Shown here in pieces: positions 1-9,474 of a DNA stretch of 64,000 nt (positions are counted from its first letter, which is position 1; each line of letters begins with the position of its first letter). Both the position numbers and the translations under genes were made by a program. Location: contig NZ_JAANCM010000015.1 of the NCBI RefSeq assembly GCF_011603255.1, forward strand, positions 1 through 64,000, written 5' to 3'. Source of the stretch: Ferranicluibacter rubi (GTDB taxonomy: Bacteria > Pseudomonadota > Alphaproteobacteria > Rhizobiales > Rhizobiaceae). The notes beneath the pieces are model-generated. The model was not told the origin of the DNA. It did not search any database and worked only from the letters and a program-made list of their open reading frames with translations.

Positions 1-101
1 GATTTCATCAAAACCTCCCAAACGCGGCTGACCGTTCGCGCGAACCTCCCGCACGACCCCCGCCCAGCCCGAAAACCTGCCGAACCCTCCTCCTGAGAGT
101 T

Positions 102-122
102 TTTTCTCGACAGTCGAGAAAA
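102..122. promoter_or_regulatory. Perfect inverted repeat, candidate operator of the ROK regulator
   Basis: Two 10-bp arms, TTTTCTCGAC and GTCGAGAAAA, flank one central A and are perfectly complementary. The single-base centre makes an RNA hairpin terminator unlikely and fits a dimeric repressor site. It lies 95 bp upstream of the ROK gene. It could serve autoregulation or a divergent gene outside the window. This is inference from position and symmetry. Confidence 0.5.
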
Positions 123-216
123 TAGATGTCAGAGATTTTCAGGGCTGTCAACACGGTCATTTCTGGGGTTTTTCGACAGGTTTCTTGGATTTCGGGCAGG
201 GAAGGTCTGGCTGCGC

Positions 217-1446
217 ATGCTCATCAAGTCCGGCTCCGAACAGATGCGCCAGCAGAACATCCTGCTCGTTCTTTCAGGCCTGCGGCGCCATGGTCCGCAG
301 TCGCATACGGACCTCGGGACGCGCACCGGGCTGTCGTCGGCGACCGTCTCCGCCATCACCGTCGAGCTGGAAAAGGCAGGCATTCTCGAGCGGAGCGAGC
401 AGCAGCCGGGGGCAGGGCGCGGCCGGCCCCGTGTGCTATTTTCGCAAGCGCGCAATTGCGGCTATCTGATCACCGCGCAGATCTCGTCGGATGCGGTGCA
501 GTATTCGCTGGTCGATTATGCAGGCCGGCTGATCGACCGGTTCGACGAGGCGCGGCGGCACGATGCACAGAGCACGTCCCGCTTCGCGCCCCAGTTTCGC
601 GAGGCGCTGGCCCGGCTCGCCGAGCGTTCGCGGCTTGCGCGCGATACGGTTATGGCGATTTCGATCAGCAGCAAGGGCACGGTTGATGCCGACGGGCATC
701 GGCTCCTCTGGTCTCCGCTTCTGGGCGAGCAGGAAATCGACTTCGCTGCTCTGCTCGCGCCGGACTGGCGCGCCGTCGTGACGCTCAGCAACGAGACGCT
801 GCTCGTGGCGCAGGCGCTCGGGATTGCGGCGAAGCCTTCCGCAGAGGACCATGCACTGGCGGTCGTGTCGCTCGGTCACAGCATCGGGCTCGGCATCGCC
901 CGCCTGCGGCGACATGACGAGGTGGAGGCGAGCGCGCCCAATTTCGGGCATATGCTCCACGCTCCGGGCGGTGGGCTCTGTCGCTGTGGCGGGCACGGGT
1001 GCATTGAGGCGACGGCCGGGTTCTACGGCATCCTGCGCACGGCCTTTCAGGTTCCGGCCGATACGATCCCGGCGAAATTCGTGCCGCTGCCGGAGATGGA
1101 CAAGATCGCGCAGACGGCGCGCGGCGGAAACCGGATGGCGGGCTATGCATTCCGTCAGGCGGGGCTGGCGCTCGGCAACGGGCTGTCACGGCTGATGAGT
1201 TTCCATGGCCGCCTGCCGATCGTCTTCACCGGACCGGGGACGCGCTATTTCGACCTTCTGGCGCCGGGTATCGACGAGGGGCTTTCCGCCTCGCACGAGG
1301 TGCGGCTGAAGGGGCGGCCCGAGATCACGGTACACCCCGACGAGCAGCGGCTCGTCTTCGAGGGGCATCTCGACCGGGCTCTGACGGGGATGGATCAGGC
1401 CATCGCCGAAGCCCGGCTCTCGCCCTCCGAGAAGCGCTCTGCCTGA
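217..1446 (+). CDS. ROK family transcriptional regulator
   Basis: The 409-residue protein has an N-terminal winged helix-turn-helix (about residues 10-60, with SSATVSAITVELEKAGIL as the recognition region) followed by a ROK sugar-kinase-like domain. The ROK zinc site is visible as His246 and Cys255, Cys257 and Cys262 in the pattern GH-x8-CxCGxxGCxE. This is the NagC/XylR architecture, in which a sugar or sugar phosphate relieves repression. The inducer is unknown because the transporter genes that normally neighbour such regulators are not in the window. The start at 217 is the first ATG before the helix-turn-helix, with a loose GGGAAGG upstream. A palindrome at 102-122 is a candidate operator. 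Confidence 0.85.
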   Translation: MLIKSGSEQMRQQNILLVLSGLRRHGPQSHTDLGTRTGLSSATVSAITVELEKAGILERSEQQPGAGRGRPRVLFSQARNCGYLITAQISSDAVQYSLVDYAGRLIDRFDEARRHDAQSTSRFAPQFREALARLAERSRLARDTVMAISISSKGTVDADGHRLLWSPLLGEQEIDFAALLAPDWRAVVTLSNETLLVAQALGIAAKPSAEDHALAVVSLGHSIGLGIARLRRHDEVEASAPNFGHMLHAPGGGLCRCGGHGCIEATAGFYGILRTAFQVPADTIPAKFVPLPEMDKIAQTARGGNRMAGYAFRQAGLALGNGLSRLMSFHGRLPIVFTGPGTRYFDLLAPGIDEGLSASHEVRLKGRPEITVHPDEQRLVFEGHLDRALTGMDQAIAEARLSPSEKRSA

Positions 1447-1449
1447 TTG

Positions 1450-3096
1450 TCAGACGCCGAGGGTCTTCAGCCGGCTTTCGCGCAGGAGGCCGCTCGCATC
1501 CATGATCGGATGCGCGACGGAGACGATATGGGCGTTGATGCGCTTGAGGTCGCGCAGCATGTCGAGATGCAGCGAGCTGGTCTGCAGGCTGTCGGCATGG
1601 CCGTCGCGCAGGCGCTGGAAATGCCGTTCGGCCGATTGCTTCTCCAGATTACGGACCTCGACCTTCACCTCCATCAGCTTGCGGGCGAGATCGATATCGC
1701 GCGTGACGAAGATCGTCTGGGCGATGCGCAGATTGTCGATCGTCATGTCGAACAGGGTCTGCAACTCCTGAAAGCCGGCGTCGGAGAACTTGAGCCCGAG
1801 CGTGATCTTCTTTGTCACCTGATCGAGCAAACCCTTCTCGATGATGTCGCCGATATGCTCGAGGTTGATCGCATAGTCCACGATGACGATGGAGCGCCGG
1901 CCGTTCTCGTCGTCCAGACCCTTCCGGCCGAGCTTTGAGAGGTAGATCTTCACCTCCTGCTGCAGGCTGTCGACGCTGTGCTCCAGGCCTGGGATCTGGC
2001 GCAGCGGTGCCATGTCGTTGGTGCGGAAGCTGTCGGAAGCGAGGATCAGCATGCGCTCGATGAGATCGCCGACGCCGAGCACTTCGCGCGTGGCGCTGGT
2101 CAGGGCAACGACGGGGGTGGAGAGTTCGTGGTCGTCGAGGAATTTCGGCGCATTCTCCCGCTCGGGCTGGTCCGGCACCATGCGCATCATCAGGATCGAC
2201 AGGCTGCGGGCGAAGGGCCAGGCGGCGATCGCCAGCAGGATGTTGAAGATGAGATGCGCATCGACCGGCAGCTTTTCCGGTGGCAGGGGCAGGCGGCCCA
2301 GCAGATCCGCGCCGATGCCGGCCAGCGGCAGGGCGATGAGACAGCCGCAGGTGCGCACGATCAGGTTGCCGAGCGTCACCCGCCGCGCCGCCGGTGGCCC
2401 GTTGAGGGTGGCGACGAACGGTGGGATGGCGCCGCCGAGATTGGCGCCGAGCACCAGCACGACGATGAGGCCGGGGGAGAGAATGCCGGTCGAAGCCAGC
2501 GACAGGATCAGGACGACGATCGCAAGGCTCGATGACGATACGAAGGCGAGCACCGCGCTGAAGATGAGCGCGACCAGCCAGGCTCCGTCGAGAAGCCCGA
2601 TGAAGGCGGCGAGCGCCGGCGATGCGCGCATAGGCTCCGTCGCAAGACCGAGGAGATGCAGCGAGAGCAGCATGAGGCCGATGCCGATCAGCGCCGTGCC
2701 GCCGCCCTGCCGGCCGCTATGTTTGCCGCGATAAAGCACGGTGCCTGAGAGAATCAGCAACGGCGAGAGCCATTCGATGCCGGTCGAGACGATCCAGGCG
2801 GTAACGGCGGTTCCGATATTGGCGCCGAGAAGCACGATCTGCGCCAGCCGTTGCTTGACCATGCGGCGCTCCACGAAGGACGACACCATGAGCGCTGTTG
2901 CCGTGGAACTCTGAAGGGCCACGGTCGCCACGAAGCCGGAGAGAAAAGCCCGCCAGCCGCGCTTCGTGCCCGTCGCAAGGCCCGTGCGCAGCCGGGCGCC
3001 GAAGGCGCGCGATACCCCGTCCTTGACCAGCGACAGGCCGAAGAGCAGGAGCGCGATGGCGCCGAACAGGTTGATCATGACGATGGTGGATTGCAT
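1450..3096 (-). CDS. Na/Pi cotransporter family protein with PhoU-like domain
   Basis: The 548-residue membrane protein starts with hydrophobic segments and carries the QSSTAT motif (near residue 60) and a second SSSLA-type repeat, both typical of NptA/Na-Pi cotransporters. After about residue 330 the sequence becomes hydrophilic and helical, resembling a PhoU domain that is often fused to this family. The predicted role is sodium-coupled phosphate uptake or phosphate homeostasis in the inner membrane. The gene is convergent with the ROK gene, with only three bases between their ends, so the two do not form an operon. No Pho box was identified. Confidence 0.85.
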   Translation of the reverse strand: MQSTIVMINLFGAIALLLFGLSLVKDGVSRAFGARLRTGLATGTKRGWRAFLSGFVATVALQSSTATALMVSSFVERRMVKQRLAQIVLLGANIGTAVTAWIVSTGIEWLSPLLILSGTVLYRGKHSGRQGGGTALIGIGLMLLSLHLLGLATEPMRASPALAAFIGLLDGAWLVALIFSAVLAFVSSSSLAIVVLILSLASTGILSPGLIVVLVLGANLGGAIPPFVATLNGPPAARRVTLGNLIVRTCGCLIALPLAGIGADLLGRLPLPPEKLPVDAHLIFNILLAIAAWPFARSLSILMMRMVPDQPERENAPKFLDDHELSTPVVALTSATREVLGVGDLIERMLILASDSFRTNDMAPLRQIPGLEHSVDSLQQEVKIYLSKLGRKGLDDENGRRSIVIVDYAINLEHIGDIIEKGLLDQVTKKITLGLKFSDAGFQELQTLFDMTIDNLRIAQTIFVTRDIDLARKLMEVKVEVRNLEKQSAERHFQRLRDGHADSLQTSSLHLDMLRDLKRINAHIVSVAHPIMDASGLLRESRLKTLGV

Positions 3097-3272
3097 CGAT
3101 CTTTATCCCGGCATGTCCGGCAGGTGGGGCTTCGCCCGCAGACATCAGGGAGCATAGGATGCGCAATGAGGCGGGGCAACGATGCTGCCGAAAGTAGCGC
3201 GCTATGCGCGTTCTGCACGGTGTCGCTGCGACGCCTGTCGTCGCTCTCTCTCCATAAAGCGAGGAACGTGCT

Positions 3273-3935
3273 TCAGGGAGCCTGAACGGCCCCGTTCGGC
3301 ATCAGCGAGGGACGCATGAGCGACAGCAGATGGTCGATGCGGCCCTCCCGCTCGCGATCCGTCATCGGCTGCGGGCGGCGGATGAGGGCCGTCACCAGCG
3401 ATTCGCCGATGATGGCGCCGACGAGCAGGCTTGCGAGTTCCGACGGACGCTCCGCCTTCAGGCGGCCGGTGGCGTTGAGGCGGGAGAGGATGCCGGTCAG
3501 CTTTTCCTTGCAGTAGCGCAGGCCGTTGTCGTGAAAGGCGGCTGCAAGTTCAGGCGCGTGCGCGCTTTCGGAAATGACCAGCCGGGTGATGTTGACCTGC
3601 CGGTCGGAGAGGACGAAGGCCGAGAGCCGGGAGAGGATATCGGCGATCACGACATCGGCCGGCTGATTCTCCTCCGGCATATCCAGCTTGATGTCGTCAT
3701 GCATGACCCGGTCGATCAAGGCGACGAACAGGTTTTCCTTGGTTCCGAAACTCCGATACACCGTCTTCTTCGACATGCCGCAGGCCTTGACCACATCGTC
3801 CATATGCGTCGAGCGATATCCTTGCGAGACGAAACATTGCTCCGCGGCAGCGAGAATCTGGTCCCGGCGCTCGTCTTCGCTCAGAGCGGCAGGACGGCCG
3901 GGTTTTTTCTTGATACTATATCCGCATATGCTCAT
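3273..3935 (-). CDS. TetR/AcrR family transcriptional regulator
   Basis: A 220-residue regulator whose N-terminal helix-turn-helix is clear (ERRDQILAAAEQCF, then HMDDVVKACGMSKKTVYRSF, about residues 22-66), preceded by a basic KKKPGRP tail. The C-terminal ligand domain is divergent, as expected for TetR. It is transcribed divergently from the RND efflux operon starting at 4040, and two inverted repeats sit between them. The most likely role is repression of the pump operon and of itself, relieved by a pump substrate. The ligand cannot be read from sequence. Confidence 0.88.
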   Translation of the reverse strand: MSICGYSIKKKPGRPAALSEDERRDQILAAAEQCFVSQGYRSTHMDDVVKACGMSKKTVYRSFGTKENLFVALIDRVMHDDIKLDMPEENQPADVVIADILSRLSAFVLSDRQVNITRLVISESAHAPELAAAFHDNGLRYCKEKLTGILSRLNATGRLKAERPSELASLLVGAIIGESLVTALIRRPQPMTDREREGRIDHLLSLMRPSLMPNGAVQAP

Positions 3936-3954
3936 GAGGGCCCTCTTGACTTTC

Positions 3955-3998
3955 GGAAACCGATGAGTTTTCTATCAATAGGAAACTGCAGGGTTTCC
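3955..3998. promoter_or_regulatory. Two tandem inverted repeats, candidate TetR operators
   Basis: The tetR-RND intergenic region contains four half-sites: GGAAAC (3955-3960), GTTTTC (3967-3972), GGAAAC (3981-3986) and GTTTCC (3993-3998). They form two GGAAAC-N6-GTTT(T/C)C dyads with centres 26 bp apart. The inner half-sites also give a longer dyad, AGTTTTCTAT-CA-ATAGGAAACT (3966-3987). Repeated dyads between a tetR gene and its divergent target are typical operators. Binding itself is inferred. Confidence 0.6.
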
Positions 3999-4039
3999 CG
4001 TCAAGCCCGAGAGGCCTTTACTCCGGACGAAACGGCAAT

Positions 4040-5137
4040 ATGGATCCGATCATGACCTTCCCCTTCGTCCGTATGGCGCTCGTCGCTGCCATGGCGGTGT
4101 CTTCTCTGACGGCCTGTTCCGACGATGAGGCGCCAGCACCAAAGCCGGTGCCGCGTGTCCGCGTCGAGACCGTCGCTCCCAAACCCTCGAAGAGCGAGAT
4201 CAGCCTGACGGGCTCGATCGCCGCGCGCACCGAGACCAATCTGTCGTTCCGGACCAGCGGCCGCATCATCGAGCGGCTGGTCGATGTGGGCGATGCCGTG
4301 CACAAGGGTCAGCTCCTCGCCCAGATGGACGACGAGGTGCAGCAGGCCGATCTTGCATCCGCTCACGCCACGCTGTCGGCTGCCAATGCCGACGTCTCGC
4401 ATGCGACGGCGGCGTTTGCGCGCCAGCAGACGCTGCTTCGCGCCAATTCGACGGCGCAGACGACCTATGATCTTGCGGAAGAGAACCTGAAGGTCGCGCG
4501 GTCTGCGCTGAAATCGGCCGAGTCGGCGCTGACGAATGCCGAGGAAACGCTGTCCTATACCAAGCTCACCGCCGAAGCGGACGGGATCGTGACGGCGCGC
4601 GATGCGGATGTCGGCGAAACGGTTCAGGCGGCGCAGGCCGTCTTCTCCGTTGCCGTGGATGGCCCGCGGGATGCTGTCTTCGATATCTACGAGTCGCTGC
4701 TGGGCAGCGGAGAGCCGCCGGACGTCACCGTCAGCCTGGCGTCGGACCCCTCCGTCGTCGCCCGCGGCCCGGTGCGCGAGATCGCGCCGACGGTCGATCG
4801 GCAGACGGGCACCGTGCGCGTCAAGGTCGGGCTCGACCGGCCGCCGGCCGGCATGACGCTCGCCTCGGTCGTGCGGGGCACCGTGTCGCTGGTCGGCCCG
4901 CCCGCCTTCACACTGCCGCCGACCGCGCTGGCCGCGTCGGGCGGAAAGCCTGCTCTGTGGATCTTCGATCCCGCCAACACCACCGTTTCGCTCCGCACGG
5001 TGACGCTCGCCGAATACCAGACCGGCGCCATGATCATCGCAACCGGTCTGAAGGCCGGCGATCAGGTCGTCGTCGATGGCACCAAGCTGCTACGCCAGGG
5101 CCAGACCGTCATGCTGTCCGAGGGGACCACCCCATGA
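4040..5137 (+). CDS. RND efflux periplasmic adaptor (first of two)
   Basis: The 365-residue protein begins with a lipoprotein signal whose lipobox LTAC puts the acylated Cys at residue 26, counting from ATG 4040; an in-frame ATG at 4052 is an alternative start. It then shows the membrane-fusion-protein plan: barrel-sandwich halves around a coiled-coil hairpin (Ala/Gln-rich residues about 100-180) and a beta-barrel. It would be anchored in the inner membrane and bridge the pump to an outer-membrane channel. The stop overlaps the start of the next gene (ATGA at 5134-5137), indicating translational coupling. The substrate is unknown. Confidence 0.88.
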   Translation: MDPIMTFPFVRMALVAAMAVSSLTACSDDEAPAPKPVPRVRVETVAPKPSKSEISLTGSIAARTETNLSFRTSGRIIERLVDVGDAVHKGQLLAQMDDEVQQADLASAHATLSAANADVSHATAAFARQQTLLRANSTAQTTYDLAEENLKVARSALKSAESALTNAEETLSYTKLTAEADGIVTARDADVGETVQAAQAVFSVAVDGPRDAVFDIYESLLGSGEPPDVTVSLASDPSVVARGPVREIAPTVDRQTGTVRVKVGLDRPPAGMTLASVVRGTVSLVGPPAFTLPPTALAASGGKPALWIFDPANTTVSLRTVTLAEYQTGAMIIATGLKAGDQVVVDGTKLLRQGQTVMLSEGTTP

Positions 5138-6201
5138 AGCCCGTCCTCATCCTCCTTCCGCTCGCCCTGATGCTGGCGGCCTGCTCCGACGACACCGAAG
5201 CGCCGCCGCCGCCACCGCGGCCGGTGAAGTCGCTGGTGCTGGAAGAGACGAATTCCGTTCCGCTGTCCTTCGCCGGAACCGTCGAGCCGCAGATCGTCAC
5301 CAATTACAGCTTCCAGATCCTCGGCCGCATGATCTCGCGCAACGTCCAGGTGGGCGATGGCGTGGAGCGCGGCACGTTGCTGGCCGTGCTCGAAGCCACG
5401 GCGCTGGAACAGGACGTGCAGGCCGCACAGGCGTCGCTCGTCAGCGCCCAGGCGTCCGCCAACAATGCCCGTGTCGTCGAACAGCGCCAGAGGGGCCTTT
5501 TCGCCAAGACCGTCGTGTCGCAGGCCGCCGTCGAGGATGCCGTGCAGGCCGCGCAGGCTGCACAGGCCGCCGAAGTGCGGGCGCGGTCGAACCTTGCAAA
5601 GGCGCAGGAGCGTCTGAGCTATGCGAAGATCGCCGCCGACTATACCGGCGTCGTCACCAGCACGGCCGCCGAACCCGGCCAGGTGGTTGCCGCCGGACAG
5701 ACCGTGGTGACGGTGGCGCGGCCCGACCTTCGGGATGCCGTGGTCGATCTTCCCGCCTCGGCGGCCTCCGGGGTCAAGATCGGCGATCCCTTCGCGGTCG
5801 TCCTCCAGTCCGATCCGACGACGGTGGTCAAGGGTCGCGTGCGCCGCATCGAGCCCTCGGCCGATCCTGTGACCCGCTCGCAGCGCATCCGCATCGCGCT
5901 GCAGGCGGCGCCCGCCGCTTTCCGTCTGGGCTCCATCATCTCGGTGTCGCTGCCTGACACACGTCCGTCCGAACTGCTGCTGCCCGCGACCGCCATCGTC
6001 ACCCGTGAGGGCAAGACGCTCGTCTGGATCATTCCGGACGGGACCGATACGGTTGCCACGCGCGAGGTGACGGCGACTAGCACCCGCGGGGATCGCGTCT
6101 CCATAAGCTCCGGCCTCAAGCGCGGCGACCGCGTCGTGGTCGCCGGGGTCAACAGCCTGACCGACGGACAGAAAATCCGTATCTCCGGAGATGTGAAATG
6201 A
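5134..6201 (+). CDS. RND efflux periplasmic adaptor (second of two)
   Basis: This 355-residue adaptor starts at ATG 5134, which overlaps the previous stop. It has a lipobox LAAC with Cys17, then a proline-rich linker, the lipoyl-like and coiled-coil region rich in Ala and Gln (about residues 85-160), and a beta-barrel. It resembles the first adaptor in plan but differs clearly in sequence, so it is an old duplication or a true heteromeric partner. Its stop overlaps the pump start (ATGA at 6198-6201). Two adaptors for one pump occur in some RND systems, where both can be needed for function. Confidence 0.88.
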   Translation: MKPVLILLPLALMLAACSDDTEAPPPPPRPVKSLVLEETNSVPLSFAGTVEPQIVTNYSFQILGRMISRNVQVGDGVERGTLLAVLEATALEQDVQAAQASLVSAQASANNARVVEQRQRGLFAKTVVSQAAVEDAVQAAQAAQAAEVRARSNLAKAQERLSYAKIAADYTGVVTSTAAEPGQVVAAGQTVVTVARPDLRDAVVDLPASAASGVKIGDPFAVVLQSDPTTVVKGRVRRIEPSADPVTRSQRIRIALQAAPAAFRLGSIISVSLPDTRPSELLLPATAIVTREGKTLVWIIPDGTDTVATREVTATSTRGDRVSISSGLKRGDRVVVAGVNSLTDGQKIRISGDVK

Positions 6202-9200
6202 AGCCGTTCAACCTGTCGGACTGGGGACTGGGTCACCGCTCGCTTCTCTGGTATTTCATGCTGGTCTTCTCGCTTGCCGGCTTCCTGTCCTACCTCAATC
6301 TCGGTCGCGAGGAGGATCCCTCCTTCACGATCAAGACCATGATCATCACCGCGCAGTGGCCCGGCGCCACCGTCGAGGACACGATCAAGCAGGTGACGGA
6401 GCGGATCGAGAAGAAGCTCGAGGAACTGCCGCAGCTCGACTATACCAAGAGCCAGACGGTGGCCGGCCAGACGACGGTGTTCGTCTATCTGCGCGAAACG
6501 ACGCCGGCAGCGCAGGTCGCGCCGACCTGGGTGCGGGTGCGCAATCTCGTCAGCGACATCAAGGGCAATTTCCCCTCGGGCGTTCAGGGGCCGTTCTTCA
6601 ACGACAGCTTCGGCGACGTCTACGGCAATATCTATGCCTTCACTTCGGACGGGTTCTCGCAGCGCGAGCTTCGCGACACGGTGGAAGCCGTACGGGCCGA
6701 GGTGCTGACCGTACCGAATGCCGGCAAGGTCGACATCATCGGGGCGCAGGACGAGGTGATCTTCCTCGAATTCTCCTCCCGCCAGCTGGCCGCACTCGGC
6801 ATCGACCAGCAGAGCGTGGTCGATACGCTGCAGGCCCAGAACGCGGTCGCCCCCTCCGGCGTCATGCAGGATAGCCCGGAGCGCATCAGCGTTCGCGTCT
6901 CCGGCCAGTTTTCCTCGGAAGAGAGCCTGCGCAACCTCAACCTGCGGGTCAACGATCAGTTCTTCCGGCTGAGCGACGTCGCCTCCATCCGCCGTGGCTA
7001 CGCCGATCCGCCGAGCACGATCTTCCGCTACAATGGCGAGCCGGCGATCGCGCTTGCTGTCAACATGAAGCAGGGCGCCAATCTTCTCGCTTTCGGCGAG
7101 GCGCTGACGGAGCGCATGGACACGATCGAGCGGAAGCTGCCGGTCGGCATCGATGCGCATCTGGTCTCCGACCAGCCGAAGATCGTGGACGAGGCGGTGT
7201 CGGGTTTCACGCGGGCACTGTTCGAGGCTATCGCCATCGTGCTTGCGGTCTCCTTCGTCAGCCTCGGCTTGCGGGCAGGGCTGGTGGTCGCCGTGGCGAT
7301 CCCGCTCGTTCTCGCGATGACCTTCGTCATCATGGAATATCTCGGCATCTCACTCCAGCGCATCTCGCTGGGCGCGCTGATCATCGCGCTCGGCCTGCTC
7401 GTGGACGATGCCATGATCGCGGTGGAGATGATGGTGGCGCGGCTGGAGGCGGGCGACGACCTGCGAAAGGCCGCCACCTATGTCTACACGTCCACGGCCT
7501 TTCCGATGCTGACGGGCACACTGGTGACCGTCGCGGGCTTCATTCCCGTCGGTCTCAACAACAGCGCGGCCGGTGAGTTCACCTTCACGCTGTTCATCGT
7601 CATCGCCTCGTCTTTGATCCTCTCCTGGATCGTCGCGGTGCTCTTCACGCCGCTCCTCGGCGTTCTCATCCTGCCGAAGACCATGAAGCAGCATCACGGC
7701 GCCAAGGGCATCGTCGCCCGCATCTTCTCGCGCCTCCTGCTGATCTGCATGCGCTTCCGCTGGGTCACGATCGCCGTGACGCTGATCGTGTTCGCGGGTT
7801 CCGTCTACAGCATGCAGTTCGTGCAGCAGCAGTTCTTCCCCTCGTCGGACCGTAACGAACTCATCATCGACTGGAACCTGCCGCAGAGCGCATCGATCCG
7901 CGAAACGCAGCGGGAGATCGCTCAGTTCGAGGCGGAGAAGCTGAAGGGCAATCCGGATGTCGAGCACTGGTCGAGCTATGTGGGGCAGGGCGCGCTGCGC
8001 TTCGTCCTGTCGTTCGACGTGCAGCCGAACAGCCCGGCCTTCGGGCAGACGATCATCGTCAGCAAGAGCATCGAGGCGCGCGACCGGCTGAAGACGGATC
8101 TCGAGGCCTATCTCAAGAAGACGTTCATCGGCACGGATGCCTATGTGAAGCTCCTCGACATTGGCCCGCCGGTCGGTCGCCCCGTCGCCTATCGCGTCAG
8201 CGGGCCGGAGATCCAGACGGTGCGGCAGCTGGCGCTCGACCTCGGCAATATCGTCGGCGAGAACAAGCATCTGGGCGACGTCGCCTACGACTGGAACGAG
8301 CCGTCGCGCGTGGTCAAGATCGATGTGCTGCAGGACAAGGCGCGCCAGCTCGGCATCACGTCGCAGGCGATCGCCACCACCATCAACGGTATCGTCGGCG
8401 GCGCGACCGCGACGCAGGTGCGTGACGATATCTACCTCGTCAACATCGTCGGCCGTGCGGTCGAGGCGGAGCGCAGCTCCATTGAGACGTTGCGCGACCT
8501 CCAGCTGCCGGTCGGCGACGGGCGGTCCGTGCCGCTCGCAGCCGTCGCGTCCTTCCGCTACGATGTCGAGCAGCCGCTGATCTGGACCCGCTCGCGCATT
8601 CCGACCGTCACGGTGCGTGCCGGCATGATCGACAAGGTTCAGCCGGCGACGGCCGTGGCCGAGCTCGATCCCGCCGTGAAGTCCTTCGAGGCGACGCTGC
8701 CACCCGGCTATTCGATCGCCGTTGCCGGTGCCGTCGAGGAAAGCGGCAAGGCGCAGGGACCGATCGCCGCCGTCGTGCCGCTGATGCTGTTCGTCATGGC
8801 GACGATCCTGATGATCCAGCTGCAGAGCTTCAGCCGGCTGTTCCTCGTCTTCGCGGTCGCGCCGCTCGCCATCATCGGCGTCGTCGCGGCGCTGCTGCCG
8901 AGCGGTGCGCCGATGGGCTTCGTCGCCATCCTCGGCATCCTCGCGCTGATCGGCATTCTCATCCGCAACTCGGTGATCCTGATCGACCAGATCGAGACGC
9001 TGCGGCGGGAGGGGGTTGCCCCCTGGCGCGCCGTGGTCGAGGCGACCGAGCATCGTATGCGGCCGATCATGCTGACGGCCGCCGCCGCCAGCCTCGCGCT
9101 CATCCCGATCGCGCGCGAGATCTTCTGGGGCCCCATGGCCTATGCCATGATCGGCGGCATCATCGTCGGTACGGTCCTGACACTGCTCTTCCTGCCAGCG

Positions 9201-9290
9201 CTCTATGTCGCCTGGTTCCGGATCCACGAGGAGAAGCCGGAGGCACAGCCGACGACCGATGCACATTCGGCACCGCAGCCACAGGCCTGA
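6198..9290 (+). CDS. Efflux RND transporter permease subunit
   Basis: A full-length 1030-residue AcrB/MexF-type inner-membrane pump. The first transmembrane helix lies near residues 12-32. The TM4 motif LLVDDAMIAVE supplies the paired Asp residues of the proton relay, and the second half repeats the fold (for example ILIRNSVILIDQIE near residue 930). Two large periplasmic loops are present. It is translationally coupled to the two adaptors and followed by a strong terminator at 9319-9349. No outer-membrane factor is encoded here, so a TolC homologue elsewhere must complete the complex. The divergent TetR gene probably controls the operon. Confidence 0.92.
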   Translation: MKPFNLSDWGLGHRSLLWYFMLVFSLAGFLSYLNLGREEDPSFTIKTMIITAQWPGATVEDTIKQVTERIEKKLEELPQLDYTKSQTVAGQTTVFVYLRETTPAAQVAPTWVRVRNLVSDIKGNFPSGVQGPFFNDSFGDVYGNIYAFTSDGFSQRELRDTVEAVRAEVLTVPNAGKVDIIGAQDEVIFLEFSSRQLAALGIDQQSVVDTLQAQNAVAPSGVMQDSPERISVRVSGQFSSEESLRNLNLRVNDQFFRLSDVASIRRGYADPPSTIFRYNGEPAIALAVNMKQGANLLAFGEALTERMDTIERKLPVGIDAHLVSDQPKIVDEAVSGFTRALFEAIAIVLAVSFVSLGLRAGLVVAVAIPLVLAMTFVIMEYLGISLQRISLGALIIALGLLVDDAMIAVEMMVARLEAGDDLRKAATYVYTSTAFPMLTGTLVTVAGFIPVGLNNSAAGEFTFTLFIVIASSLILSWIVAVLFTPLLGVLILPKTMKQHHGAKGIVARIFSRLLLICMRFRWVTIAVTLIVFAGSVYSMQFVQQQFFPSSDRNELIIDWNLPQSASIRETQREIAQFEAEKLKGNPDVEHWSSYVGQGALRFVLSFDVQPNSPAFGQTIIVSKSIEARDRLKTDLEAYLKKTFIGTDAYVKLLDIGPPVGRPVAYRVSGPEIQTVRQLALDLGNIVGENKHLGDVAYDWNEPSRVVKIDVLQDKARQLGITSQAIATTINGIVGGATATQVRDDIYLVNIVGRAVEAERSSIETLRDLQLPVGDGRSVPLAAVASFRYDVEQPLIWTRSRIPTVTVRAGMIDKVQPATAVAELDPAVKSFEATLPPGYSIAVAGAVEESGKAQGPIAAVVPLMLFVMATILMIQLQSFSRLFLVFAVAPLAIIGVVAALLPSGAPMGFVAILGILALIGILIRNSVILIDQIETLRREGVAPWRAVVEATEHRMRPIMLTAAAASLALIPIAREIFWGPMAYAMIGGIIVGTVLTLLFLPALYVAWFRIHEEKPEAQPTTDAHSAPQPQA

Positions 9291-9318
9291 CGGCTCTCGC
9301 ATCGATCGTCATGATCTC

Positions 9319-9349
9319 CGCCGCCCGTTCATCCGACGGGCGGCGTTTT
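9319..9349 (+). terminator. Rho-independent terminator of the RND operon
   Basis: The arms CGCCGCCCGT (9319-9328) and ACGGGCGGCG (9336-9345) form a perfect GC-rich stem and are followed by TTTTC. The hairpin lies about 30 bp after the pump stop codon. Confidence 0.85.
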
Positions 9350-9474
9350 CGTCTGGCATATCGGCTCGGCCTGACGGACAGGTCAGCGTCAAACCCGATC
9401 GCGCGCATCCGAACATTTCATTTCCCAATGGTGGAATCCTTTGCCAAAACATCGGGGACCAAGGAGACGATGCG

